Both the position numbers and the translations under genes were made by a program. The notes below the pieces were generated by a model. That model was not told where the DNA came from. It worked only from the letters and a program-made list of their open reading frames with translations, and made no database searches. Positions 1 to 9,772 of a stretch of DNA of 64,000 nt are shown piece after piece (the first letter of the stretch is position 1; each line of letters begins with the position of its first letter). The DNA lies in contig OY744616.1 of assembly GCA_963556255.1 (NCBI GenBank), positions 9,894,991 to 9,958,990 of the forward strand. Reading direction: 5' to 3'. Source of the DNA: Allolobophora icterica. Lineage: Eukaryota > Annelida > Clitellata > Crassiclitellata > Lumbricidae.

Positions 1-110
1 CGGCATTTAACAGTTAGTAATAATAATAATAAGACGATTTATATAGCGCCGTAGCACAGCCGAGGCCGAAGAAAAGGGCGCCGTAAATGAGTGTACAGCG
101 CCCAGAGTGT
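1..110 (-). mobile_element. LINE/SINE 3'-end fragment
   Basis: A short ATT-type microsatellite is followed by a 'ttatatagcgcc' motif. Read on the minus strand this is the GGCGCTATATAA-type 3' end with simple-repeat tail that recurs at many LINE ends in this window (for example near 5560, 42165 and 55600). Only the tail is present. The following 110-460 bases show nothing recognisable. Confidence 0.4.
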
Positions 111-469
111 ACAGTTACAAAGAGTCACAATTTCCCAAACAAACCCTAGTTAAGGCAAAATGGAAACTCTCGATAATTCATTAGGGCAGTGGAATACCAT
201 ACTCAAACAACAATGACCTAGCCAGCCAACCCACCTCCAAGTTAGAAACCAGCCAATTACAGTTTGCACACAAACAAGCAACTACCAGGCAGCTAATTAT
301 CTAGCTTTCCAAACAGCCTGCCAGGCAGAGACCCGGCAAAGCAATCTGTCAGCCTGTCAAACAAACAAAAACCAATGGAAACCCACCACATGACCCAATA
401 GGAAAGAAATTCTGCTATCTAATTAGCCTGCAACATCAACAGCCAGCCAAACAGGACGCCATTTCCAGC

Positions 470-880
470 GTCAACAAAGCTGTCTGCTGGCCAGAGAAAG
501 CCAGCCAAGCCACGGTCCACAAGGCAGGCCAGAGAAAGCCGGTCAAGCCACAATCCGCAAAGCAGGCGACAGAAAGCAGCCAAGCCACGGTCCACGAGGC
601 AGGCCAGAAGAAGCCAGCTAAGCCACAATCCACAAGGCAGGCCAGAGAAAGTCAGCCAAGCCATGGTCCGCCAGGCAGGCCAGAGAAAACCAGCCAAGTC
701 ATGGTCCACAAGGCAGGCCAGAGAAAGTCAACAAAGCCATGGTCTTCAAGGCAGGCCACAGAAAGCCAGCCAAGCCATGGTCCACAAGGCAGGCCAGAAA
801 AAGCCTGCCAAGCCACAGTCGGCAACTTGCAAGGCAGGCCAGAGAAAGTCAGCTAAGACCACGGTCCGCAACTCCGCAAG
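470..880. repeat. Minisatellite, about 38-bp unit
   Basis: About ten diverged tandem copies of a unit built around AGGCAGGCCAGAGAAAG, spaced 37-39 bp (near 521, 560, 597, 634, 672, 711). Because 38 is not a multiple of 3, several frames stay open by chance. I do not call a gene here. Confidence 0.85.
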
Positions 881-1184
881 GCAGCCAAACATCAAACGAG
901 ATAAACAATTGGAACAGGAATTTGCTTGTCCCAGATGACATGCAGCCTGTGACAGTTTTACCCAAACGCACTCACACACAACAGTTGACGATGCACCACC
1001 AAACACTTCTTGTCGAAAGACAAAGTCACACACTGACAAATGACACTGACTTTACTCTCAAGAGGGAGGCAGGTCCTATTGTCTCCACCATAAAATGTCT
1101 TCTCATTAGCACCCTTATCATAACTTTCATTCTAACTCTAATTCAGACACAAGAATATTACTTATAATCAAAAATCATCCAAAG

Positions 1185-1420
1185 CTGCTAGCACCACCAA
1201 GACCACCATTATAAACACCACCACAAATGCCACCGCCACCAAGACCACAACCACCAAGACCACAACCACCAACACCACCACCACCAACACCACACCACAA
1301 ACACCATCATACCCAGACCACCACAGCACACCACCAGCACCACTGCCACGATCATCATCACCACTGACACAAACACCACCCCCAGGACTACCACCACAAA
1401 AAACATCCCCACCACCACTG
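1185..1420. repeat. CCA/CAC-rich imperfect simple repeat
   Basis: Low-complexity CCACCA/ACCACAACC tract. The minus-strand translation is Val/Trp-rich and typical of simple repeats, not of a protein. Confidence 0.85.
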
Positions 1421-1499
1421 CGACCATTCATCTTTGAAAGTGCCACTAACCCGGATGACCAATATTATTAATTTCCGGCACAATCAATCATCCGTCTCT

Positions 1500-1800
1500 C
1501 TGCCATACTCTGTCTCTCCGTCAGTCTGTCTGTCTGTATGTCTATCTCCCTCTTTCTATCTCTCTACCTATATATCAGTTTACCATCCATTTATCAATCA
1601 AATGATATATATCTCCTCTGCATCCGTTCCTCCGTCCATCTGTACCTCATTCACTCTGACTCTTGCCTGTCCGTATGTCCATCCGTCTGTCCATCCGTCT
1701 GTCCATCCATCTGTCCATCCGTCTGTCCATCCGTCTGTCCATCCGTCTGTCTGTCCATCCGTCTGTCTGTCCGTCCGTCCGTCTGGTCATTTCTCTGTCA
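1500..1800. repeat. CTGTC/CATC simple-repeat tract
   Basis: Degenerate (CTGT)n grading into a 12-bp periodic CCATCCGTCTGT array between about 1670 and 1790. Confidence 0.85.
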
Positions 1801-1814
1801 TATTTTGAATATAG

Positions 1815-1890
1815 GTACAGTATTGTATTGCATTGTATTTAAACATTTATAAAGCGCCCCTCACAGTTTTGCTAATAAGAGGTGCTTCAT
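1815..1890 (-). mobile_element. LINE 3' tail (L2/CR1-type)
   Basis: Minus strand reads GGGGCGCTTTATAAATG followed by an ATACA-type pentamer tail. The same signature ends the reverse transcriptase fragment at 5063-5606. Truncated to its last ~70 bases. Confidence 0.6.
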
Positions 1891-1930
1891 ACAGTACACC
1901 TTCTGCTGAACGATGAACATGGTGTGGCAG

Positions 1931-1931
<1 letters not shown>

Positions 1932-2022
<91 letters not shown>
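1932..2022. repeat. (ATG)n microsatellite
   Basis: About 30 uninterrupted ATG/GAT triplets; a shorter diverged GAT/GAC tract follows at 2164-2215. Open frames through it (poly-Met or poly-Ser) are artefacts. Confidence 0.95.
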
Positions 2023-2023
<1 letters not shown>

Positions 2024-2229
2024 CGATGATGACTGTATTTTATTTGTATTGTATTTTTCGTTTATTAATCCAGAATGACAAGACCGCATCTGGTTACAGA
2101 GAGCACAACAAGGAAACAATGAATAAGCTAGATGTTTGGATGCAAGGCAATAGAAGAGTCGGGTGATGATGATGATGACGACTACGATGATGACGACAAC
2201 TACGACGTAGACAACAGATAAGAGACACG

Positions 2230-3202
2230 AAGAGGATCTTCACCTTAGCGGAGGTGGTGGATTCGGTGGTATGAGGATCGTCCTTCATCCTATCCTTCTC
2301 CAAAACAGCCAAGAAAATAATCCCAGTCGTACACTAAAAAACGCACCTATCCTATCCAGGAAATGAAACGGAGGCTTCAAATGTCTACTGCGTATCAAAT
2401 CAATACAGGATAATATCTCGCATCGTTCTTCCACCGCAAGCAAACATGGCCAGTCGTATTAAAACCGTAAATCCACGACAGCAGCCCTCTGGTCCGCACG
2501 TCTGCCCACAGAAATGGAATGCAGAACCGTCAGCATCAGGCAAAGCCCCAGCCTCAGTCAGCCTCAATCAGCCTCAGTGAGCAGCCTCTCGCCCTGTGCA
2601 TCGCAGTCCGGACTATTCATCATTACTGAATCACACAAAACGTCACAGGCTGCAGCGCCTGTCTGGCGCTCTGGCGGCCGCGAGGAAGAGCGAGCAGCAG
2701 CCTTCGCCCCAAAATACGCCTTCAATGAATTCTTGGCGTACGACTTCCGCCGCAGACTGGTTCCCCGCAGTGCATTAAGCGCAGACTAAAGAAATGGAAA
2801 TGGTTTCCATCTGGTTTCCACGACGTCCAACGGCAGAGAATAAGAGTCAAACAGCCAAGCATAAAGGAGTCGCGACGCTGTCAACACTTTACGGCGAGAT
2901 CCAGCTGTTACCAGAATTCGGAATTACTGGTGGAATGTTTCCAGCTGAGTGTAAGATGATCAAAAAACAAATTAAAATGAAGGTCATCGGAAAGACGTGG
3001 AAACAGCGAAACTACCCACGAAAGAGAGCGCTTCTTAGAGCCATTCATATGGGGCGTCCATGAGTATATGCTGTCAGGCCTAATAGCAACTTCACTTTCT
3101 GTCCCTTAGCATCCGTAGGCCTACCAGAGTGGATTGCTGGTCCACCCTTCGCCATTTAATCTTCCCATCTACACTCTATGGTCGATTGGAAGTAAAGCCT
3201 TT
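2230..3202. other. Unannotated region without a recognisable gene
   Basis: Two open frames (2514-2789 and 2794-3063, plus) can be translated but match no family I know. They lack splice context and lie in repeat-rich DNA. A Ser/Gln-rich stretch at 2530-2600 comes from a CAGCCTCAGTCAG imperfect tandem. I see no promoter or RNA gene. Confidence 0.4.
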
Positions 3203-3654
3203 GGGGCCATCCATATATTACGTACGCAAAAATCCGGGAAAATTGGACCCCTCCCCTCTGTTCGCAAGCGTACTTTCTTCCACACCCCTCTGCCTACGTA
3301 CGCTTGACGCACCCCACCCCCGAAGACCAGCTGCAGAAAGTGTCTCGACAGCTCCAGGCAGCCCGACTGTCTGCACTTTAGGCCAGATTGAAGGATGAGT
3401 GAGGGTCAATATAGACAAATTATAGTTGTCTCGTTCACAGCACAGAATAACTGCACATGGCTTTTATATAATGTAATAAAATGCCATCGGACGACTATAG
3501 GACAATACAGAGTAATAAGAGTATAATAATAGAGTTCGATTTAATAGGCTAATGTGGACGTCATAATTAGAAATTTATTTTGCGTACGTACACATTTTGC
3601 CCCCTCCGTTCGCACCCCTCCCCCTCATTGCGTACGTAATATGTGGATGGTCCC
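3203..3654. mobile_element. Non-autonomous DNA transposon, copy 1 of a 0.45-kb family
   Basis: The left end GGGGCCATCCATATATTACG is the inverted complement of the right end (CGTAATATGTGGATGGTCCC), giving a terminal inverted repeat of about 27 bp. A second copy lies at 28537-28978 with nearly the same interior, including shared blocks such as CTGCAGAAAGTGTCTCGACAG. No transposase is encoded. The target duplication is not clear, so the superfamily is left open. Confidence 0.8.
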
Positions 3655-3926
3655 TTGGTGAAGCAATTTAACATTAGTCCCAGATTTGACAGCAGCTTTT
3701 GGTGAAGCAATTTGACAGCAGATTTTGGTGAAGCAATTTGACAGCAGCTTTTGGTGAAGCAATTTGGCAGCAGCTTTTGGTTAAGCAATTTGACAGCAGC
3801 TTTTGGTGAAGCAATTTGACAGCAGCTTTTGGTGAAGCAATTTGACAGCAGCTTTTGGTGAAACAATTTGACAGCAGCTTTTGGTTAAGCAATTTGACAG
3901 CAGCTTTCGGTGAAGCAATTTGACAG
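3655..3926. repeat. 26-bp minisatellite abutting a MITE
   Basis: About ten tandem copies of a 26-bp unit (core GGTGAAGCAATTTGACAGC; starts at 3701, 3727, 3753, 3779 and on). The array begins exactly at the right end of the transposon at 3654. Minus-strand open frames through it (QIASPKAAVK-like repeats) only reflect the periodicity. Confidence 0.9.
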
Positions 3927-3929
3927 TAA

Positions 3930-4386
3930 AGCCGATTCCACCTCCCCTGTTCTATGGTCAAACATCTTTACATTCTACACACTCAAACACAAACACCTTC
4001 TCAAACTCAAATTATCAATTTGTTTGGTTATACTTCCAGGCTCTATGTAGATCTAATCTCCCTGCCAGCATGAACATAAATATTTAATGGGACCAATATG
4101 GGTCTTATACGGGTCCCACATTTGGGCATTTTGGGAGGGCTGCAATGATCGGACTTCATCTGCCATGATGAAATCCGATCACTGTTTCCAATCAGTCACA
4201 ATACAGCAAAGAAGTTTTGGTGCATAATTAAGTCCATCATTCATATCTGGTTGTCCAGTAATCTTCGACGACAGGTCTTCCCCGATCAGCCAAACTTGTT
4301 GGGCCCACAGTCGACCCCAAAGCTGGGCATCATTTGCACAGCGTGGACCCGCTATCAGTCCAATGCGAGCTGTTGTCCGGGTTAAA
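3930..4386. other. Unannotated stretch
   Basis: No open frame, splice pattern or tandem repeat I can support. A short inverted motif (gatcggacttcatc ... gatgaaatccgatc) at about 4148-4181 could form a small hairpin. Confidence 0.35.
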
Positions 4387-4492
4387 TATCAACTGCTCTT
4401 TGCCTATGCTCCCTCAGAATTTACAAATCCTGTCAGAAGTTGGGATAACGAGACACGCGTTTTATACTTAATATCTGTGTTTATTATGTGTT
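4387..4492. repeat. Left copy of ~105-bp direct duplication flanking a LINE fragment
   Basis: This stretch is about 90% identical to 4896-5000 (shared blocks include CAGAATTTACAAATCCTGTCA and GACACGCGTTTTATAC). The two copies flank a LINE 3' fragment. Confidence 0.7.
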
Positions 4493-4894
4493 TCCCTATT
4501 GCCGTTCGCATCCGTTACAAGATCCTCCTCCTTGTCTCTAAATCTCAACAGGGTAATGCCCCGACATATGATAAATATCTCTCGAACTATCTGCGAAAGC
4601 CGCTATCTGCATCTTCTTCTCGCTCATAACGCTCTTCGAATCGGCTTGATCTTTTTGTTCCCATGGCTAAAACTGCCTTGGCCCAGCACCGGGTGTTTGC
4701 TGTAGTGGGTCCCACGATCTGGAATGACCTTCCCCCTCTGCTCAGGGTCAAACTAATGACTAGCTTTTCCTCATCGGTCTCGCGTTCTCTAAACGCATTT
4801 CTGTTTCCCCGAGGCTTCTGTGCTGAGAGCGCCTCTGAATAGTTATTCTGCGAGAGGCGCTTTATAAATTTCTATATACAATACAATATACAAT
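4493..4894 (+). mobile_element. 5'-truncated LINE, C-terminal reverse transcriptase fragment (L2/CR1-like)
   Basis: In shifting frames the sequence encodes the C-terminal block seen in L2/CR1-type ORF2 (KILLLVSKSQQG, YLRKPLSASSSR, VVGPTIWNDLPP). It ends in GAGAGGCGCTTTATAAAT and an ATACA-type tail. Frameshifts and a stop near 4628 show it is dead. It sits between two ~105-bp direct copies. Confidence 0.75.
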
Positions 4895-4895
4895 A

Positions 4896-5000
4896 TATTA
4901 ACCGTTCTTTGCCAATGCTCCATCAGAATTTACAAATCCTGTCATAAGTTGGGATAATCAGACACGCGTTTTATACGTGTCTTATCTGTGTTTATAAGAT
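4896..5000. repeat. Right copy of ~105-bp direct duplication
   Basis: Partner of 4387-4492; see that entry. It is followed at once (5004-5060) by a tail of the type CAAAGTGCG...GCAATTGGTTAATAAAG...(CTTA)n that also ends LINE/SINE copies at 15604 and, inverted, at 25650. Confidence 0.65.
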
Positions 5001-5062
5001 GTTTGTACACCAAAGTGCGAGTAGCAATTGGTTAATAAAGAACATACTTACTTACTTACATC

Positions 5063-5606
5063 TGCACCTTCGCTTCTAATCGGTCTTCCTAAGGTCCATC
5101 TAATGCCTCTGCAGTCAGTCCTAAATGCAGCTGCGAGATTAATTGCCCGTCTGCCACGCTACTCACGCATTTCATCCTTCATGTTTGAGAAACTGCACTG
5201 GCTTCCTCTCTCTGCACGTATTAAGTTCAAAATCCTTATTCTGGTGTCAAAGACACAGCGGGGTCTTGCCCCCAAATATTTAATTGATGTAATTCACCGG
5301 CCTCTTTCTGTCTCCTCGCATCGTCCACTTCGCTCCTCAAACAGATTTGATCTCTCAGTTCCTCATACTAGAACAGCTATGGCTCAGTCCCGATGTTTTG
5401 CCTCAATTGGTCCCTCTCTCTGGAATACACTGTCTCCTTCTACTCGCTCTCAAATTTTAATAAGTAACCCCTCATCTTCTTTTGCTTTCCTCAAGACTTA
5501 TTTCTTTTCTCTTGGCCTTGTGCACTGGGAGCGCCTCTGAACGGTTCACCCTACTAGAGGCGCTTTATAAATGTTTAAATACAATACAATACAATACAAT
5601 ACAATA
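5063..5606 (+). mobile_element. 5'-truncated LINE, C-terminal reverse transcriptase fragment
   Basis: The frame at 5028-5540 stays open for the ORF2 C-terminus: LNAAARLIARLPR, FEKLHWLPLSARIKFKIL, LILVSKTQRGLAPKYL, SIGPSLWNTLS. The stop is followed by GAGGCGCTTTATAAATG and an (ATACA)n tail to about 5606. No catalytic YADD region remains. It is better preserved than the fragment at 4493 and so probably younger. Confidence 0.85.
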
Positions 5607-5609
5607 CAA

Positions 5610-6460
5610 AAGCCACAGTGGAGATGACCACCACTGAAGTCCAACGAGTCAAAACATGCACATCGGACAACTTACAAAGGATGTTTCACTGCGCAACGCA
5701 TTGCCAAAATCTGCAAGGAAGTGGCAGAAAACTTCATTTATTGCAAAAATATCACTGCCTACGTTTTTGCTGTAATACACCATAAACTCCTTAAAACTCA
5801 GACTGCTCCTTAAAGCGTGAATCATGATAATAAAGCAATTGATGACAGGTTTTGATAAAAAGTCTCATAAACCCCCTACTCCAGCTATAGCGTAGTACTA
5901 TTCGGTGCTCAGTTCCTTGTCCTAAGTACTTAACCAGCAGTTGATGAATCCAAAGGTGGACACATAAACGCACGGACAAGGCCAGTCTATCGTAGGACGT
6001 GCCCTGCATGATATGGATCCAAAATTCACTTAGCTTAATACAAGATTTTGCTATCATGAATCCAGCATACAAGGTCGTGCATGCATGACTGTCAAAGGTA
6101 AATTGGTTACACATTGCAGGTTTGTTTAACTATATATGCACCACTTAGGTGTTTATCCACAAATACCTCTTGTCTGTAAGACCCCGATGAACTGGTAAGT
6201 GCATAATCGTAAACTCCAAATTTCTAAAGTGTCACTCGAAAGCTAAGCGCAGGGCACCAGCTTATTCACGAGCTCTGCCTTGAATGCCTGCTATATAAAA
6301 TTATTCTTAATATTACACTACCAGATCTCTTTTAGATCCTACTGCGTCAACCGTCATGCATAAAACACCTAAGAAGTCCATCTCTTTCTTACCAGATACA
6401 TTCTGAGGGTTATCCAAGTGTCCACTGAATCAATATAACATCTCAACAAGCATTCCAGAG
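5610..6460. other. Unannotated intergenic stretch
   Basis: No gene or clear repeat. A block near 6235-6285 (AAGCTAAGCGCAGG...CAGCTTATTCAC) recurs near 38465 and 48110, so part of this is a dispersed repeat. Confidence 0.4.
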
Positions 6461-6714
6461 TGCCTCAGTCTCGACATGCACAACACAAACTGTACAGCAC
6501 CGCAGACTGGAACTTAATCATAACCACTGTGGAGATAAAACAAATGCGGAATAAGAAAATTAGTCTGCGACACACCCGTCCAGTGCCTAAGCAGCTCAGC
6601 AAGGCAGCGCTTGAAGCTGTATGGCAGCTGCAGCGCTTAAAGGCAGGGGCTGGTAACTCTGAGTGAAACAAGCCAGGGCAACCAAAGTCTACAGAATCAG
6701 AAGCAGACAAACAC

Positions 6715-7200
<486 letters not shown>

Positions 7201-7488
7201 CATCAACACAAGAACTGCAGGCATTCCACAAGTAAACACGTATAACTTACGACCAACAAGGCGTATTGTGTTGCCCAGACTATTAACAACACGGATTATA
7301 CGGGCCACTGACGGAGGCCATTAATTTATGAGGGTCAAATGACGGAGGGAGGGCGGTAAGAGAGTCCTTGGAAACAGCCGCTAACCGAGTCTTTCCAGTC
7401 GAAAGATCGTCGAATCCTGATACATATGATGTAAGATTGTGGAACTTAGCTGAGAATTTAATCCAATTAGGTAGCATACACTGAGAAC

Positions 7489-7962
7489 CAGTGCATATTT
7501 TAAGGAATTTTGACTACTGGGACAAAATCAGCCATGGGTCTAGTTCATGATCTTTCTTTGGAACTCGTCTCTCAGAGGTGGGTCGGAGAAAGTCGGCCAT
7601 GATCTGGTCGAAGAACTTTTTTTAAGGAATTAATCTTCACAAACTTACAACTTTTTGAGTTTTTCTAAAAAAAAATTCAAAATTCATCTCCCAAAAAAGT
7701 TGATGACCTTTTTTTTTTTTAGTCATCACCTTCTTTTACAACTTTCTCGGGTCTCCCAACCAATCAGAAGGGCTCATTCAACAATAATCTCATACCTTTC
7801 TCATTATACTACTGGGACAAATCTTTTAATTCTTCCAACATTTGTCCCACTAGTTGTACTTTATACATACATTGCCTGGGACAAATCGCTCTGACTACTG
7901 GGACAAATCCTAAGACTACTGGGACATTTGTCCCACTAGTTATACAGTTAAAATATGCCCTG
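7489..7962. mobile_element. hAT-type MITE (474 bp) with 8-bp target duplication
   Basis: Ends CAGTGCATATTTTAA and TTAAAATATGCCCTG are inverted repeats (14 of 15 match). The flanks 7481-7488 and 7963-7970 are both ctgagaac. The interior carries repeated GGGACAAAT / ATTTGTCCC blocks and a segment (7560-7620 and 7690-7740) shared with the element at 20807-21228. A second copy is at 53266-53618. No ORF of transposase size. Confidence 0.88.
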
Positions 7963-7988
7963 CTGAGAACACTGCGAACTCATTTAGT

Positions 7989-8393
7989 CAGTGCCGGATT
8001 TAGTCTTGGCGAGTCCCTAAGTTACATAAAGCTTGAAGTTGAAGGTCTCACAAAACTTGAAAACATATATGCCTCTTAATTATTTAATATCAAGGCATTT
8101 AAGTAAAAAATTCGAAATTATTTTCAAAAGAATGCATTTACTTAAGCGAGATGGAGTTTGCTACACAAGCCGTTTAAAAAGGTTCTACATAATATAACAC
8201 AATGGACAGTCCTGCACATTAACCACTAAAGTGACTAAACTATAGCACACATTAATGTCCTACTGTATATATACAAAACACATAAAATAGAAAAAAACCA
8301 CCACAAAAAATTCTGAATTTTTGTGAGGACCTGCGAATTGTGAGGCCCTAAGCTGTAGCATTTTTAGCTTATGCCTAAATCAAGTAAGTGCTG
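7989..8393. mobile_element. hAT-type MITE (405 bp)
   Basis: Starts CAGTGCCGGATTTAG; the right end reads CTAAATCAAGTAAGTGCTG. Flanks are catttagt (7981-7988) and catttagc (8394-8401), a 7/8 match. A related copy in the opposite orientation lies at 33928-34414, sharing the TACACAAGCCG...AAAAGGTTCTACAT block. Confidence 0.75.
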
Positions 8394-8424
8394 CATTTAG
8401 CAAAACCGTTAAAAGAAAAGAAGT

Positions 8425-8690
8425 CACTTAAGGTAGCCTAAAAGCCACCTATGGGTATGAAGTGTCAGCGACTTTATTTTCTTAGTCTCGGCATATACAG
8501 GCAGCTGGCACTTTCCTCTCTGACGGCCTGACCTTCCCACTGACAGTGTAGGTCAGTGTAGTCATCATAGCCAAGTGGAGCTGAAATACTGAAAAACTTT
8601 CTGCCCTGGCAGGGATCTGAACCCCTGACCATATGACAGACAGTGCAGGACATTTACCACTAGACTGACTAGACTATCGCGTAAACAGTG
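8425..8690 (-). mobile_element. tRNA-derived SINE, family B
   Basis: Collinear with copies at 22050-22320 and 63490-63778. Shared order: GCGACTT..ATTTTCTTAG..CTCGGCATA, then ..CCTCTC.., then a tRNA-like head that on the minus strand reads CTAGTGGTAAATG (A box) and GGGGTTCAGATCCC (B box). No intact tRNA fold, so it is a SINE and not a tRNA gene. Confidence 0.7.
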
Positions 8691-8699
8691 TCCTAGCAG

Positions 8700-9190
8700 T
8701 TTGAAAAGAATTAATAATGCCATAGATAATTGGAAACAATTAATATCATTCGTAACTATAATTAATACAATAGAAACTCGTTAAAATGCTGTCCTTGGTA
8801 GCCGTGTGAAGAACCGCAATATATATGAGGCTGTACTACAACGAGTTTATTTTCTATAGATGAACTAATTTAGGTCCACTCAATGTCCTTCATCCTGTTA
8901 CATCAACATACATCCTATTATGAAACAAGTTGACTAGTGTCTGATGTACCATTAATGCCAAACATAATAAGCTGTAAACTGATAAACACATTCGAGAGGA
9001 GAAGGAGCTTGGCAAAATGCAGGCAGTTCTGCCATTATAAATAATTATAAATAAATTATGAAATAAATAATCATTTTTTAAATACACAACAATTCTTAAA
9101 GCATATCATAACATGGTTCACTTTTTTTGGGCACGATCAGCTGATACCTCTGATCCATTACACAGAGGATACATTTTGATATCCTTAGGC
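8700..9190. other. Unannotated AT-rich stretch
   Basis: No gene, splice pattern or clear repeat. It lies downstream of the AKAP-like ORF (minus strand) and could hold a missing 3' exon or UTR of that gene, but I could not recognise one. Confidence 0.35.
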
Positions 9191-9194
9191 TAGA

Positions 9195-9290
9195 TATGAG
9201 TGCTTGGCAGTGTAGTGGTTAGCGTGCTGGACTGTCAATTGAGAGGTTGGGGATTCAATTCCCGACCATCAAATAAGAACCATCATGACA
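9195..9290 (+). mobile_element. tRNA-like SINE head, family B
   Basis: A-box-like GTGTAGTGGTTAGCGTG and B-box-like GGGGATTCAATTCCC at normal spacing, with no acceptor-stem complementarity. Only the tRNA-related portion is clear. Confidence 0.6.
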
Positions 9291-9535
9291 AATGGTAACA
9301 ATTAACATTAAGAAATTAAGCAATAGACAAGACAATGAAAGTTATGTCTTAAAACAGCAGACATTAATGCTCATAATTACCAGCTGTCTGACAGTAAAAC
9401 TAAGTCACAGTGGCCTACAGCCAGGCATTACTGTGTGGCCACAGTGACTGTGTGTTCACGCCTCTTTGAGGATCCAAAATGGTGCTATATAAATAGACAG
9501 ATATATGCATACGATACACAAATACATACATGCAA

Positions 9536-9566
<31 letters not shown>

Positions 9567-9772
9567 CATACACATATACACATTGTGGCCTTGCCTGTTG
9601 CTAAAATGTTTGGCAGAACCATTGTTTAAATAGTAGTAACAGAAAGCAAATGTGGTTTGACACTAGACGGGAGGGCAGATATGAAGGATTAAAATAATAA
9701 CAAAAAACACCTAGTATTGGTGCTCCAACAAAATTCCTAAGAAACTGGTGATCAGAAATAAAAAGAAGCTAC

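Noticed and set aside
663..1167. Open frames in the first kilobase
   Set aside because: Produced by the ~38-bp minisatellite; no splice sites, no family resemblance.
2514..3063. Two adjacent plus-strand ORFs as a small gene
   Set aside because: No recognisable domain, no splice support, composition bias from an imperfect CAGCCTCAG repeat.
3567..3961. Cys/Lys-rich repeat protein on the minus strand
   Set aside because: The 26-bp tandem array gives the same peptide in shifting frames; start and end lie in a transposon.
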